In this document: one piece after another, positions 1 through 12,215 of the stretch | Layout of the letters: every line of letters begins with the position of its first letter | Position numbering within the stretch: the stretch's first letter is position 1 | Assembly: GCA_012295275.1 (NCBI GenBank) | Contig: CM022666.1 | Location: 16,754,272-16,776,771, forward strand | Length of the DNA stretch: 22,500 nt | Source of the DNA: Chrysomallon squamiferum | Taxonomy: Eukaryota; Mollusca; Gastropoda; Neomphalida; Peltospiridae | Reading direction: 5' to 3' | Notes under the pieces: generated by a model | What the model was told of the DNA's origin: nothing | Databases searched by the model: none | Seen by the model: the letters and a program-made list of their open reading frames with translations, nothing else | Program-made: the position numbers and the translations under genes

Positions 1-33
1 ACTACAACTACTACTATTATTATTATTATTACT

Positions 34-508
34 AAATAAGAAATTCTAAAATTAATACTGTAGATATGATTGAAATCAATCCCTTTTCAAAATGTTTTTT
101 TCGTTTTTCTTTTACGTATAGAAAAAAAATGAAAAAGAGAAGGACATTTTTTTATATATTAAACATAAAATAAAACATAAAAATAAAAAAGAAAGTGTGA
201 ATGTTTTATTCAAAAGAAACAAAATGTTATAAATTTAATTATTTTTAATTTGTACTGTTCTGACGCCGTCAAAAACGTGTTTACAAAGTCGTTTTCTTTA
301 CACATAAACTCGACCATGAAATTTCAGCTAAAAGGAAATCAGTGTTAATTTTGTTTTTAATTAAAAGAGATGAGTCTGCTGGAGAAACTCTACAGGAGCA
401 CAGTGGCTAATTGCTTCAAAAATGGCCGCTTCTCTGGTTACTTTTCATCGTACACAGTTTGTATTGTGAGCTGGCGAGAGAAACGTCAGAAATGTTACCA
501 TTTAACAT
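34..508. other. AT-rich single-copy-like sequence, no gene seen
   Basis: A short slightly GC-richer patch at 370-500 (MSLLEKLYRSTVANC frame) has no splice or domain support and runs into a TA repeat. Confidence 0.5.
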
Positions 509-550
509 TTATATATATATATATATATAGATATAGATATATATATATAA
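509..550. repeat. (TA)n/(GATA) microsatellite
   Basis: TA run with GATATA variants. Confidence 0.93.
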
Positions 551-2631
551 AGAAATAAAAATAGAAAAGAAATTAAATCATTCTGAATTATTAATAAAAA
601 ATAATTTAATATTCGCTTTACTGAGATCAGTATTAGAGATTTCTTTTCTTTTCTAAAAATACACGAACGCAGTAATAACAAAATAAATGTTATTTCATGT
701 CATTTTTGTTCATTTTTTTTATTTTTATTTTTATTTGACAGGTTTACAGATAAGAGACTTTTAATATTTTCTAATTTAATTTTTTGTTGTTGTTTAAAAA
801 AGAAGGCAAATTGCTTTTTATTTTTTTATTTATTTATTTATTTATTTTTAAATATTTTCAGTATTTATTTTAGAATTACTGTATTCAAAAGTAGAGGGAA
901 ATTGTTGTCCAAAGGAGATAAAAATGAACAACAAAAAGAAACTAATATTTAATATACTTTCTTCTAACATTGTCACATATGCGCGGTTTTATTTAGATTA
1001 TAGTTCGTGTTTCTATGGCTTTACTGTCAGCTGACCGTCTAGTATTACTAATAAAATGCAGTTGTGCTTCGAAATAGATTTTACAAATAGTACTGAAAAC
1101 AAACTCGATCTACAACAGATTTTCTAACTTACAAAATCAAATCTATTTAGATAAAACGTGAATTTTAACTAAAGGTAGTAAAAAAAAAAAAATTAAAAAA
1201 TTGTCATTTACAAAAGGTCGACTTATCCATAATTAATAACACAAGCGTATCATTTTTATTAAAAACTTTTCTTTTTTTAAAACAGAAGATTGCTGATCAA
1301 TGTTAAAAATATTGGGTTCGGCAACACTGAACAGAATAGTGTATTTGTTTTTTTAAGTTACTCGTTAAAAGCAGTTTAAACCGATATTGGATCACAAGAA
1401 AACAGGCGAATTTATTTCATAGGAATTCTTCCCAATTCAAAATAAATCATCTCATTACAAGCTGATTCCTTTACACACAAGAACCGTTTACAAAAGCCAA
1501 ATGTAATTTCTCCACCTCATTAGTTTAACAGAATCCCAGCACTTCACACGAACGATACAAAACACTCGACAGTATCAAAATATCCAAAACTGTTTTACAG
1601 ACGACATTCAAAGGTTTACACCGAGAATCAAAGCAAATAAAGTTTAACGATGTTGTTCTATTAATTTTTTTTTCTGAAAAGCAAATTTTTTTGTTATATT
1701 TAAAAGGAATACCTAAATAACAAAGGTAATTTTTTATACTAAAGTCATATTTAATACACGTCCAAGTTCAAACATTCTTTACTTTTTCCTCATTTCTCGA
1801 AACAGCTGTGTTCTCTCTGTTTTAACAGTAAAAATCCATCTGTTTGCATAATCATGTAAGTTATCTGGTAAACTTTGCAAAACCATGCACAGTTTCAGAG
1901 AATATAATTAAAATCATCTGCAATGAAAACGAAGTTCACCAAGATGTTACACCACGCCACCACCAGCAGTAAAACCTGATTCAGAATGATTACAGATAAC
2001 TGAAAACTTTAGTGAACGCAATTAAACAGTCTGACAAGAAGGCGGGTGTTTGTGACAGCTAAACTGGGTATAACCTCGCTTTAGTTTACACTGGACAGTG
2101 TCATTATTGGTTTACTTCCGTGTCAAACAGGTCAACTATCTCTCTTCAGTACATCCTCAGACTAGTTGCCTAGTAACACTCAAACTTCACACTTGTCTCA
2201 ATTATTATTTTTATTTCTCTAACAACATATAATATCTGCCAAGTTGAGATAAAGAAAACAACAAAAACAAAGCATATTTGTCGAGCTTCTTCTAATAGAT
2301 ACCATTAAAATTTATTTTAATCCCCAAGCTATTCAATATGTCAACCACTTGAATAAACTTTTTATTATAAACACATTTTTCTCTGGAAGAAAAGGTCTCT
2401 AAATAAAACAGTTTGAGTCTTTTCAGTTTTAACTCTGAGATTCCTTTCAGTGCTGCGTGTGTGAACAGAGCCAGTCGTTGTTGTAGCTGTTTCTGACGTA
2501 AGTTTAATATCATCAGAATACGCCAAGAAGAAACACCATGCAAATAGACGCGTTCACAATAGCGTTATTAACTCGTTTATAACAAAAACAAAAACAACTG
2601 AACAGCTGTGGAAAAAATCATAAACTTTCCA
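551..2631. other. AT-rich non-coding stretch
   Basis: About 2 kb without a supportable exon. It includes T-rich runs at 710-860. A more complex part at 1500-2200 contains GTTGCCTAGTAAC near 2164, an X-box-like arrangement with shortened spacer. No domain-like translation is found on either strand. Confidence 0.5.
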
Positions 2632-3013
2632 CATGATTTTAAATTTTGAGATATTGATTTTAAACTTTGATAAAATGATTCTAATCTTTGTTACACTGAT
2701 TTTAAAGTTTGGTATACTGATTTTAAACTTTGATGCACTAATTTTAAAGTTTGAGATACTGATTTTAAAGTTTGATATAATGATTCTAATCTTTGTTACA
2801 CTGATTTTAAAGTTTGATATAATGATTCTAATCATTTATACACTGATTTTAAACTTTGATATACTGATTTTAAACTTTGATACACTAATTTTAAAGTTTG
2901 ATATACTGATTTTAAATTCTGATATATTGATTTTAAAGTAGCTACACTAAATTTGAAGTAGATACACTAATTCTAAAGTTTGATACGCTGAATTTAAACT
3001 TTGATATACTGAT
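2632..3013. repeat. 21-bp minisatellite, about 18 copies
   Basis: Unit close to ACTGATTTTAAAGTTTGATA plus T, with variants TTTAAA/TTTAAAC and ACTAATTTT. Its length is a multiple of three, so it leaves open frames on both strands (LILNFDT-like 7-residue repeats) that should not be taken as genes. Confidence 0.9.
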
Positions 3014-3045
3014 CACAAACGTTGTTTAGATAAGTTAGAAGATTT

Positions 3046-3640
<595 letters not shown>

Positions 3641-3890
3641 TACTAGCGGTAATAGTAGTAATAATAGTAGTAGTAGTCATAGTACTAATGTAATAGTATT
3701 AGTACTAGTAATAGTAGTAATAGAAGTAGTAGCAGTAATAGCAGTAGTAGCAGTAATAGTAGAAGTAATATTAGTAGTAATAGTAGTAGTAGTAGTAGCA
3801 GTAATAGTAGTAGTAGTAGTAGTAGTCGCGGCAGCAGCAGTAGTATAGCAGTAGTAGTAGTAATAATATTAGTAGTAACAGCAGTGATAA
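3641..3890. repeat. (GTA)n imperfect trinucleotide tract
   Basis: Mixed GTA, ATA, GCA and GAA triplets over about 250 bp; produces a poly-Leu minus-strand open frame that is not a gene. Confidence 0.9.
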
Positions 3891-4195
3891 CAAGCCAGTG
3901 ATTAGCGTTTATCAACAAGTGAGAGAAACAAGAAATCGGTGAAGGCAAGTTCCTCTCAGCCTGCTAGTCTTTCACTGCTCTGTTTATTAGGCTGAACTGC
4001 ACGTAATGACTGTGTTTTTGACAATTCTAAACAGCAGAAGAGGTAATCACTGCTACTCAAGGCTAAACGAGTTAAGATCTAGACACAGTGATTATATGTC
4101 CACTCATTTCTGAGACGAACAGGAAACGTCAACATTTGTTATGCCACAAATGCCGTGTTTAGTTATATATTTGTGTGTGGAAGTAATAATTTACT

Positions 4196-4262
4196 GGAGC
4201 TGACGTAATACGATTTAGAGTTGACGTCATCACTCTGTCATTATGTCCTCCCACGTCACATT
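4196..4262. promoter_or_regulatory. CRE-type bZIP motif cluster
   Basis: A palindromic TGACGTCA lies at 4222-4229, flanked by TGACGTAA at 4201-4208 and a CACGTCAC half-site near 4252. Three ACGT-core elements within about 60 bp suit a CREB/ATF-type binding cluster. No gene start is visible next to it. Confidence 0.35.
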
Positions 4263-4335
4263 AATGTCTGTAATCACTGACCTGGATCATAGCTTTCTCT
4301 CTAAAGTCGTAAATAGTTAACAACAGGAAGCTGGG

Positions 4336-4400
4336 ACAAAACAAACAAATAAATAAACAAATAAACATTTAAATATATAAATAAATATATGAATAAATCA
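4336..4400. repeat. (AAAC/AAAT)n tract
   Basis: Tetranucleotide-type A-rich repeat. Confidence 0.8.
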
Positions 4401-4429
4401 GTCAGTAACTAAAATAAATATATATTTAA

Positions 4430-4466
4430 GGACAGAAATGTGTTTTAATATAGGCCAGAACTGTTT
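4430..4466. repeat. Solitary copy related to the 11.5-kb minisatellite
   Basis: GACAGAAATGTGTTTTAATA followed by TAGGCCAGAACTG closely matches the 23-bp unit at 11.5 kb, including the GGCCAGAA variant found in its left edge. It abuts a (TCTA)n tract. Confidence 0.6.
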
Positions 4467-4486
4467 TCTATCTATCTATCAATCTG

Positions 4487-4544
<58 letters not shown>
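4467..4544. repeat. (TCTA)n microsatellite
   Basis: About 19 units with one interruption (AATCTG). It is the inverse complement of the GATA tracts at 9.1 and 19.6 kb. Confidence 0.95.
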
Positions 4545-4637
4545 GATAAAATAAATTTGATAATCAAATATAGAAGTGGAAACTAATAATGATAATGATT
4601 ATTATGATGAAAATTATGAAGGAATAGCAACAAGAGA

Positions 4638-4743
<106 letters not shown>

Positions 4744-5002
4744 GATTATATTCTATTTCAGTGATCTTCAGACAGGAATGAAGTTAGTCAGGCGTTACAG
4801 TTTAAAACGAGGAACCTTGTAACCTGCTAATAGCGTGGTCAGACAACTGTCTTTTGTACTTGATGTTTGAGTGATAACAGCAGATCACGAAACACTGAAA
4901 TTTAATACACTGACTGGGCTCACAGAATCATTGATATAATAATTACACATAATACAGAATAATCTTTTCTCGTTAACATACTAGACTCGGGCCTACTGGT
5001 AA

Positions 5003-5149
<147 letters not shown>

Positions 5150-5307
5150 GTATGTATGTGTGTGTACGTGTGTATTTAGGATTATAGATATGTGTTTGTG
5201 TGTATATAAATATGCATGTATGTATGTAGGTAGGTATGTATGTGTATGTGCGTCTCTACGTGTGTTTAGGTATACAGGTATTTATATGTATATATGTGTT
5301 TATATAC

Positions 5308-5308
<1 letters not shown>

Positions 5309-5397
<89 letters not shown>
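5309..5397. repeat. (CT)37 plus (TA)n microsatellite
   Basis: CT to 5383 then TA to 5397. Confidence 0.96.
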
Positions 5398-5494
5398 GCT
5401 TATGTGTGTCTGTATGTGTGTGAATATATGTGTATGTATTTACTTATTTATATAGGTATGTGTAAGTGTGTGTATCTCTGTGTATGTGAGGGGA

Positions 5495-5585
5495 CACAAT
5501 GACGTCAGACGTATTATTGACATATTTGAGATAACGACGTCTGTCTTACGTAAACGTCACGTCGGGGTCAACAGCACGTGATGAC
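5495..5585. promoter_or_regulatory. Dense bZIP/bHLH motif cluster
   Basis: Contains a full CRE TGACGTCA (5500-5507), a second palindrome TTACGTAA (5546-5553, PAR-bZIP/C/EBP type), AACGTCACGTC (about 5553-5563) and an E-box CACGTG (5575-5580). It lies in a GC-richer non-repeat island (5490-5830) between (CT)n and (GT)n tracts. Candidate enhancer or promoter; the target is unknown. Confidence 0.4.
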
Positions 5586-5856
5586 TTGAAGATGGGGCTG
5601 ATCAATTATTGAGGTTACTGGTCTGAACTGGCTCGTGTTCTGACAGCGCCACGCGGTGCAGACTGGTCTATTAAAGGAGTCACGCTGTTTCTTCACTTGA
5701 GTGTGGACGGCAAACTTCCGGTCATGGCGACTCTGCTGGCTGTGAGGTCTGAGTGAAAAACACGAACTTTTCTTCTCAACCATTAGCGATCCTTTTAACT
5801 CCGCTTAGTAGCGAGCTATTTTAGTGTAAGATATCGACCAGCTCAGCCTGTTAATA
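5586..5856. other. Non-repetitive GC-richer island
   Basis: Complex sequence between two microsatellites, continuing from the bZIP motif cluster. A 71-codon minus-strand open frame covers most of it but has no recognisable domain or splice support, so it is not called as a gene. It could hold an unannotated 5' exon or an enhancer. Confidence 0.3.
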
Positions 5857-5858
5857 GC

Positions 5859-6086
5859 GTGTGTGTGTGTGTGTGTGTGACTGTGTGTATGTGTCTGTGT
5901 GTGTATGTGTCTGTGTGTATGTGTCTGTGTGTGTGTGTATATGTGGTTGTGTCTGTGTGTGTGAGTGTGTGTGTGTGAGTGTATGTGTGTGTGTGTCTGT
6001 GTGTATATGTGTGTGTGTCTGTGTATGTGAGTGTGTGTGTATATGAGTGTGTGTGTATGTGTGTGTGTCTGTGTGTATATGTGTGT

Positions 6087-6120
<34 letters not shown>

Positions 6121-6270
6121 CTGTGTGTATATGTGTGTGTGTCTGTGTGTGTGTGTGTGTGTGTATATGAGTGTGTGTGTAAATGTGTGAATTTGTGTGA
6201 ATCTGTGTGTGTGTATATGAGTGTGTGTGTGTGTGTGTGTGTCTGAATGTGTATATGTGTGTGTCTTTGT
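5859..6270. repeat. Compound (GT)n tract
   Basis: About 410 bp of GT with TATG, TGTC and GAGT interruptions; left edge abuts the GC-richer island. Confidence 0.95.
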
Positions 6271-6557
6271 GTATATTGTATGTAAATATATGAATTATGT
6301 TTATATGAATGCGTGTATATCTTTGTGATTGTATGTGTATTTGAATTATGTTTGAATGCGCTTGTGACTGTATAAAAGCACTTTTGTTGGTGTTTGTATT
6401 TGCGTATAAGTATTAGTAAATGAGTATGACTATAAAAATATTGTGGGAATACGTGTTCAGTTTATTGTGCGTGATTTATAGAATGGTAGATATTTTGTTC
6501 CCAGTTGACTGACTGCCGATAGGTGATCTTTATTTATTTACTGCAGTTGTAGTTAAT

Positions 6558-6625
<68 letters not shown>

Positions 6626-6929
6626 TTGTATTTTGATACTGTGAGAATCAATGTTGTGTATGACAGTTTTCGACTCAAGTGTTCGTGTGTGTATGTGTTT
6701 GTATGTTTTATATATTCAGTGTGTAGTCAGTAAAATAACATTTCTTTCAGTTAAAACTATCTATAAATTGTTTACTTCACTCGTTATCCAGACTGAACCT
6801 CCGAGATCACAAAATTACATCATCAGTTTGACAACTCTTAAAGTAGTCCATTTAAATGTGAGAAAACTTGGTAAATGGTTTATTAAACAGTTATATCAAG
6901 TAATGACGTAAATTTTATATGACATAGAT
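6271..6929. other. Low-information interval between repeats
   Basis: Apart from the TAA tract, this is TG-rich decay of the GT array and AT-rich sequence. An 86-codon frame at 6651 has no recognisable features. Confidence 0.45.
6559..6624. repeat. (TAA)n microsatellite
   Basis: About 22 uninterrupted units. Confidence 0.96.
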
Positions 6930-7062
6930 TCATTATTATTATTATTATTATAATTATTTATTTATTTATTTATTCATTAATTAATGAAACAACAAACAAC
7001 ATAAAATAAAATTATACTGTACTAAAGAAACACATTTTTATTGTTATTGTTATTATTATTGT

Positions 7063-7112
<50 letters not shown>
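6930..7112. repeat. (ATT)n / (TTTA)n tracts
   Basis: ATT at 6930-6951, TTTA to 6973, then ATT again at 7038-7112. Confidence 0.9.
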
Positions 7113-7113
<1 letters not shown>

Positions 7114-7372
7114 TCTTTAAAATTATTGAAAGTATGCTAAGTAAAGTTCTAATGCTCTCCCCTTTCTCTGTTGATTACGTACGCAGTTTTGCTTACTACG
7201 CCAGATTACGTCATATAAAAGGAACTATTCTTAGCAACTTGGAATAGTTTTCCCTAGATAGAAGAATTGGATTTTTAATAATATTTCAGTAGAGGTAAAA
7301 TATTATTTTATTAATATTTGTAAGTGTTTATTAATAATACTGCTTGGGGTTTAATATATCATTACATTATTA

Positions 7373-7373
<1 letters not shown>

Positions 7374-7403
<30 letters not shown>

Positions 7404-7454
7404 CATACATACATACATACATACATACATACATACATACATACATACATACAC
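7374..7454. repeat. (TACA)n microsatellite
   Basis: About 20 pure tetranucleotide units. Confidence 0.96.
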
Positions 7455-7807
7455 AGATATACTTACGTACTGAAACACATGCATACATACATTCGCTTAT
7501 TTGAAATTTACTTGCAGGTTCACAAATCAGCCTGGATGGTTTAGTTGTTTCATTTTTGCGTGATTCCGTGCAACCAAGGTACAAAGTATTTTTTTAATTT
7601 TTTTTTTTTAAAAGGTAGATAATCCGTAAAATTATTTATTTACAAACACTACTAGAAATCTACAGCAACAACAACGATACCGCGGATTTCCTCATTTACG
7701 TGACAACGTTTTCACAGACACAACTGTACCTTCATTCATTCGTTAATTCGTTCGTCCTTTTTAAGGTAGATAATCCATACAATTATTAATTTATAAATAG
7801 ATTAACA

Positions 7808-7916
7808 AATGAATGAATAAATAAATAAATAATGAGACAAAGTAACAATGAAACAAACAAACAAACAAACAAACAAACAAATAAATAAATAAATAAATAC
7901 ATACATACATACATAA
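7808..7916. repeat. Compound (AAAT)/(AAAC)/(TACA) tract
   Basis: Adjacent runs of three related tetranucleotides, suggesting stepwise motif change within one array. Confidence 0.9.
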
Positions 7917-8171
7917 ATGAATAAAAAAATAAAAGACAAAGAAACAAGTCGTATTACGAGTGTTACGACTGTTCGTACGTTTATTCATTTTGTGTCATGG
8001 CTGAGATGAACTTGCGATATCTCAGTCAGTTCTGAGCAGAAAGAGACGTCCACGTAGTTACACGAACTGTGACGTAGATGTAAATCCTCTGGGCTGACAT
8101 TATGGATTTCTAGCAATTAGTTTATATCTGTGAGATACATATAATCCAGAATGTCACCTGCAGGAAAGAAT

Positions 8172-8172
<1 letters not shown>

Positions 8173-8224
<52 letters not shown>

Positions 8225-8233
8225 TGTGTGTGT
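8173..8233. repeat. (GT)n microsatellite
   Basis: About 30 units, then TA and TACA runs. Confidence 0.95.
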
Positions 8234-8337
8234 AGTATATATATATACGTACATACATACTACATACACACACATACATAAAATAATGAGTTATTAGTTG
8301 AAGTAAATTTAACACTTCTCTGCTTATAAATAGAAAA

Positions 8338-8600
8338 ACAACAACAATGATGATGATAATAATAATAATAATGACAATAACAACAACAACAATAATAATA
8401 ATAAAAAAACACAGACAGAAATAACAATAAGGATGAGGATGACAATAATAACAATATCAATAACAACATGAACAAAAACAAACACAACAAAAGCAATGAT
8501 AAATATAAGGACGAAAATGATGATACTACTACTGCTAATAATAACACAATCACAAAAACAACAACAACCACAACAACAATTATGATGATGATGAAGATGG
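8338..8600. repeat. Imperfect (AAC/AAT/ATG)n tract
   Basis: Triplet-rich low-complexity sequence over about 260 bp. Confidence 0.8.
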
Positions 8601-8789
8601 TAATAAATAATAAAATATGATAAAATTGTATTTATATATTTTTATTTTTATTTTTTTCAGTTGCATTTTTGTAATGAGTTCTAATGTCTTCATGTGGAGA
8701 AATTTTCAAACCGATCAAATGTTTTGTGAGAGTGTATTATTCATTAAGGTGAGGTAACAAATAATAACAATAACTCTAATTTTAAGAAG

Positions 8790-8853
8790 TAGAAGCAGCA
8801 GCAGCAGTAGTAGTAGTAGTAATAGTAGTAGCAGTAGTAGTAGTAGTAGCAGT
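8790..8853. repeat. (GCA/GTA)n tract
   Basis: Short triplet array similar in type to the 3.6-kb GTA tract. Confidence 0.88.
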
Positions 8854-9095
8854 TTAGGAAAGGTCTTGGATGTTGCAATATTGAGCGAACGCTAGATAAC
8901 AGAGCACTGTTGTAAGATGAATGTCAACGCTCCTACGTAAAAGCAGCTGTGACGTAACACTCACTGTTCTTTGTCAAATTATATAAGAGAAGAAATGTAA
9001 AAAATAATTACATACCCTATAACATGCTTTAAGCTAGGGCTTATCTACATTTATATTTTAGTCACTCTATAGCTGGGCACGAATTATCAGTTCTG
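8854..9095. other. Short complex sequence, no gene seen
   Basis: Unique-looking sequence with CTCCTACGTAAAAG and GTGACGTAACAC (ACGT-core motifs) near 8930-8960. Confidence 0.45.
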
Positions 9096-9365
9096 ATAAA
9101 TAAATAAATAAATAAATAGACAGATAGACAGACGGCCAGGAAGACAGTCAGACAGATAGATCTATAGACAGACAGATAGATATATAGATAGACAGACAAA
9201 TAGATCTATAGACACAGATAGATAGACAAATAGATAGATCAGACAGATAGATAGATAGATAGATAGATAAACAGACTAGATATACAGATATATTAGATAG
9301 ATAGATAAACAGATAGGTAGGTAGGTAGGGAGATAGATAAGTAAGTGAATAAGTAAATAAATAAA
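9096..9365. repeat. (GATA/GACA)n tract
   Basis: About 270 bp of GATA and GACA tetranucleotides grading into GTAG and AAAT; a Bkm-type composition. Confidence 0.92.
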
Positions 9366-9513
9366 TTAATGAGAACGTTGATATGTAATTAATGATGTTT
9401 GACTTCTGCATGATATATACGTATATACTCAGAATGATACGAACTTGCGAGCACATACACAGTAACGCAGAAAAATAAACATAGTATACAGTAATATACA
9501 GTAATATAACAAT

Positions 9514-9717
<204 letters not shown>

Positions 9718-9789
9718 GTTGAAACGCTTGATAACACACACACACACATAATCACATATTACCAACATATACACATAAACAATACTAAC

Positions 9790-9880
9790 ACAAGGCAACA
9801 GATACGCAACTGTCCGCGGACTTGAACCCGCTGTCAGAACATTAGGTCCGCTCCTGGAATCACTTCTGTGAAGTTTACTT
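9790..9880 (-). other. Possible tRNA-derived SINE remnant (B-box only)
   Basis: On the minus strand 9818-9828 reads GGTTCAAGTCC, a full match to the Pol III B-box, in a locally GC-richer stretch (CAGCGGGTTCAAGTCCGCGG). The T-stem does not pair fully and no convincing A-box is seen upstream on that strand, so it is not a functional tRNA. It could be a decayed SINE head or chance. Confidence 0.25.
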
Positions 9881-10002
9881 GTCACTCTGTCTTCCAGCCT
9901 GTCTGAGAAAATGAAGGGAGTGAATTAAATTTTGATTAAAAAGAAATTACGATATTTTAACGTACGAAAATGAAAAGTAATTGTTTCATAGGTAAAGCAA
10001 CA

Positions 10003-10060
10003 ATAACAACAATAACAACAACAACAACATTAATAATAATAATAAATAATAATAATGTTG
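10003..10060. repeat. (ACA)/(AAT) tract
   Basis: Short triplet array. Confidence 0.8.
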
Positions 10061-10329
10061 TTGATGACAATGAAGAGTCTTCATCCAAGTTTTCGTCATC
10101 ATCTTCATTATTATTATATAATTATCAGTTAATGATCTTCATTTTTCATCAATCCATCCTTCCATCCTTCTGTGTTTCCGGACATCTTTCTTTCATCAGG
10201 CTCATTTTATCTATTTCACTCACACCAGGTACATTACTCTTACACCTCAACATACTTTGCAGAGTTATTTCCCCTGTAGAAACACAATTTAATATAACGC
10301 ATCGATTACAAAAAATGTACTAAAAAATA

Positions 10330-10419
10330 TAACAATAATAAAAAATAAGTAAGTAAATAAATAAATAAATAAACAATATAAATAAGTTCAATAATAATAA
10401 TAAAAATAATAAAAATAAA

Positions 10420-10466
<47 letters not shown>

Positions 10467-10510
10467 CATAAATAAATACATAAATAAATACATAAAGAAA
10501 TAAAGAAATA

Positions 10511-10546
<36 letters not shown>

Positions 10547-10552
10547 AATAGA
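10330..10552. repeat. Compound (AAAT)/(AAT)/(GAAA) tract
   Basis: Successive runs of AAAT, AAT (to about 10462), AAATACAT and GAAA. Confidence 0.92.
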
Positions 10553-10837
10553 TAAAAATTTTAAATGTAGTAATCGGTTATGCTGTGAAGATTTGATCAC
10601 GTGACTGAAATCAATAAGTTATAAACGAAACAGAAAGTACAAAATATAATTTGTAACATTAAAAATACAGCATTAATAGTAAGCAGACTTTACATTCTTT
10701 AGCTCGAATTTCTCTTCAAGAAGGTTTTGTACACGTAAGAAACAGTTGACAGAAGACTGATTCAAAACTTTTTTATTTTTAATACAAATGTTGAAATTGC
10801 TAGATACAAAACCAATTACAGCAGCAAAAAGAGATAT

Positions 10838-10952
10838 AGAAAAAAAAAAAAAAAAAAAAAAAAAAAAACAGAAAAAAAAAAAAATAAATAAATAAATAAA
10901 CGAACGAAAAAATCTCAAATAAAATAAAATAAAATAAAATAAAATAAAATAA
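10838..10952. repeat. Poly-A, (AAAT) and (AAAAT) tract
   Basis: About 28 A residues near 10840-10868, then AAAT near 10882-10900 and AAAAT at 10918-10952. No element body with a clear 5' end is recognised next to the poly-A. Confidence 0.88.
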
Positions 10953-11077
10953 TTATTCTAAACAAATAGACTAAAATTATAACAGATGTATGAAAGCATA
11001 AATAATGTTTAAATTAAAATTTTGATAAAAAAGCAAGTAAGGAACAGACAAACAAACAAACAAACTAACTAAATAAT

Positions 11078-11078
<1 letters not shown>

Positions 11079-11145
<67 letters not shown>
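11079..11145. repeat. (AAT)n microsatellite
   Basis: About 22 units. Confidence 0.95.
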
Positions 11146-11147
<2 letters not shown>

Positions 11148-11495
11148 TACTGATCAAAGGAAATACAAAATGTGACAGAATTTGTTTTGTTTATTATTTC
11201 TGTAATATCTTTCTATCCTCGTCTTTCTTCTGTAAAATAAGGTATTAAAAGTAATTCGATACGTTTTACTGCCATACAATTAAGCACGTAATTATAAAGC
11301 TGGGCCTATTATGTAGGTACTGAGGTATGTATTTTTAACTGTAGTGTCCTACAGTAACTTCACGCTTGCCTGAGTGTGTCTTTGTTGTTCGACTGGCTTT
11401 GGTTACATCCTCAATAAAGAACCGTTACCCCTCACACAATGGACTCTTTACGTCGATAGAACTTGCTTCACTTTGCTCAGAATGTGAGAAGACGA

Positions 11496-11745
11496 GTGTT
11501 TAATACAGAACAGATTTATGTTTAACTACAGGCCAGAAGTGCGCTGTAATACTTTCCAGAACTGTGTTTTAATACAGGACACAACTGTGTTTTAATACAG
11601 GACAGGACTGTGTTTTAATACAGAACAGAATTGTGTTTTAATACGGAACAGAATTGTGTTTTAATACAGAACAGGACTGTGTTTTAATACAGAACAGGAT
11701 TGTGTTTAATACAGAACAGGACTGTGTTTTAAAACAAGCCAAAAC
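11496..11745. repeat. 23-bp minisatellite, about 10 copies
   Basis: Unit is close to CTGTGTTTTAATACAGAACA plus GGA. The outer copies at the left end are more diverged. It ends just before the CpG-richer block upstream of exon A. A single related copy occurs at about 4434-4463. Confidence 0.9.
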
Positions 11746-11749
11746 TCTG

Positions 11750-11950
11750 ATTGGTGTTGAGAAGAAACGTTTTAATGAAAAGCTGACACAGCGAATGGGA
11801 GAAGACGACCGGCGTTAACTACTGTCATACACGACTAGCGGATTCACAAACACTTGTATTCCGCACCGCGCGCCTCACAACGCTTACAGACAAACCGGCA
11901 TCGAGTCGTCTGCTTTCACTCAGCTACAGACAACAACACCGTGGTTGTCA
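11750..11950 (+). promoter_or_regulatory. CpG-richer block upstream of exon A, candidate promoter
   Basis: After kilobases of AT-rich simple repeats, this stretch is complex and CpG-bearing (GACGACCGGCG, CACCGCGCGCCTC near 11867, CGAGTCGTC). It lies about 300 bp before the exon A ATG. No clear TATA box is seen. A small hairpin (GACAAC / GTTGTC around 11930-11950) precedes the 36-bp repeats. Promoter assignment rests only on position and composition. Confidence 0.35.
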
Positions 11951-12141
11951 CACAGACAACACTGACTTTTGATTTTTACATCTACATGTTTAGTTTTTAC
12001 ATGTTATAGACAGACAACTGTGTGTTTTGTTTTTACATGTTATAGACAGACAACTGTGTGTTTTGTTTTTACATGTTATAAACAGACAACTGTGTGTTTT
12101 GTTTTTACATGTTGTAGACAGACAACTGTGTGTTTTGTTTT
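11950..12141. repeat. 36-bp tandem repeat, four copies plus degenerate edge
   Basis: Unit starts ACATGTTATAGACAGACAAC and continues TGTGTGTTTTGTTTTT; copies begin at 11999, 12035, 12071 and 12107. The upstream edge (11950-11998) holds partial copies. Because 36 is divisible by three, the array is open in more than one frame (VFTCYRQTTVCF-like). It immediately precedes exon A and may lie in its leader or in an upstream intron. Confidence 0.9.
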
Positions 12142-12215
12142 CAAAGGATACCAAACGTCAGGCAGCTTTTCTCTTATTCTCCGTCTACTACGCTGTAGCT
12201 GATGAATCACTGACA

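Larger units (their letters stand above)
10553..11495. other. AT-rich sequence between repeats, no gene seen
   Basis: A more complex stretch at 11280-11495 precedes the 23-bp minisatellite. No coding or RNA feature is recognised. Confidence 0.45.

Noticed and set aside
2633-2941. 102-codon frame of LILNFDT repeats, with a similar frame on the minus strand
   Set aside because: Produced by a 21-bp minisatellite; the substitutions do not favour silent positions.
5568-5783. 71-codon minus-strand frame in a GC-richer island
   Set aside because: No domain, no splice signals in phase. Kept only as a regulatory candidate region.
7374-7454. CRISPR-like or phased array
   Set aside because: It is a plain tetranucleotide microsatellite. 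No repeat-spacer structure occurs anywhere in the window.
9096-9365. GATA/GACA array as a sex-linked Bkm-type marker
   Set aside because: Composition fits, but similar tracts occur twice in this window and microsatellites of all kinds are abundant, so no special meaning is supported.
9970-10323. 117-codon plus-strand frame
   Set aside because: Starts in triplet repeats (poly Thr, Ile, Asn, Ser). The rest has no recognisable family and no splice context.
10838-10870. Poly-A run as the tail of a retroposon
   Set aside because: No element body or target-site duplication could be recognised on either side.
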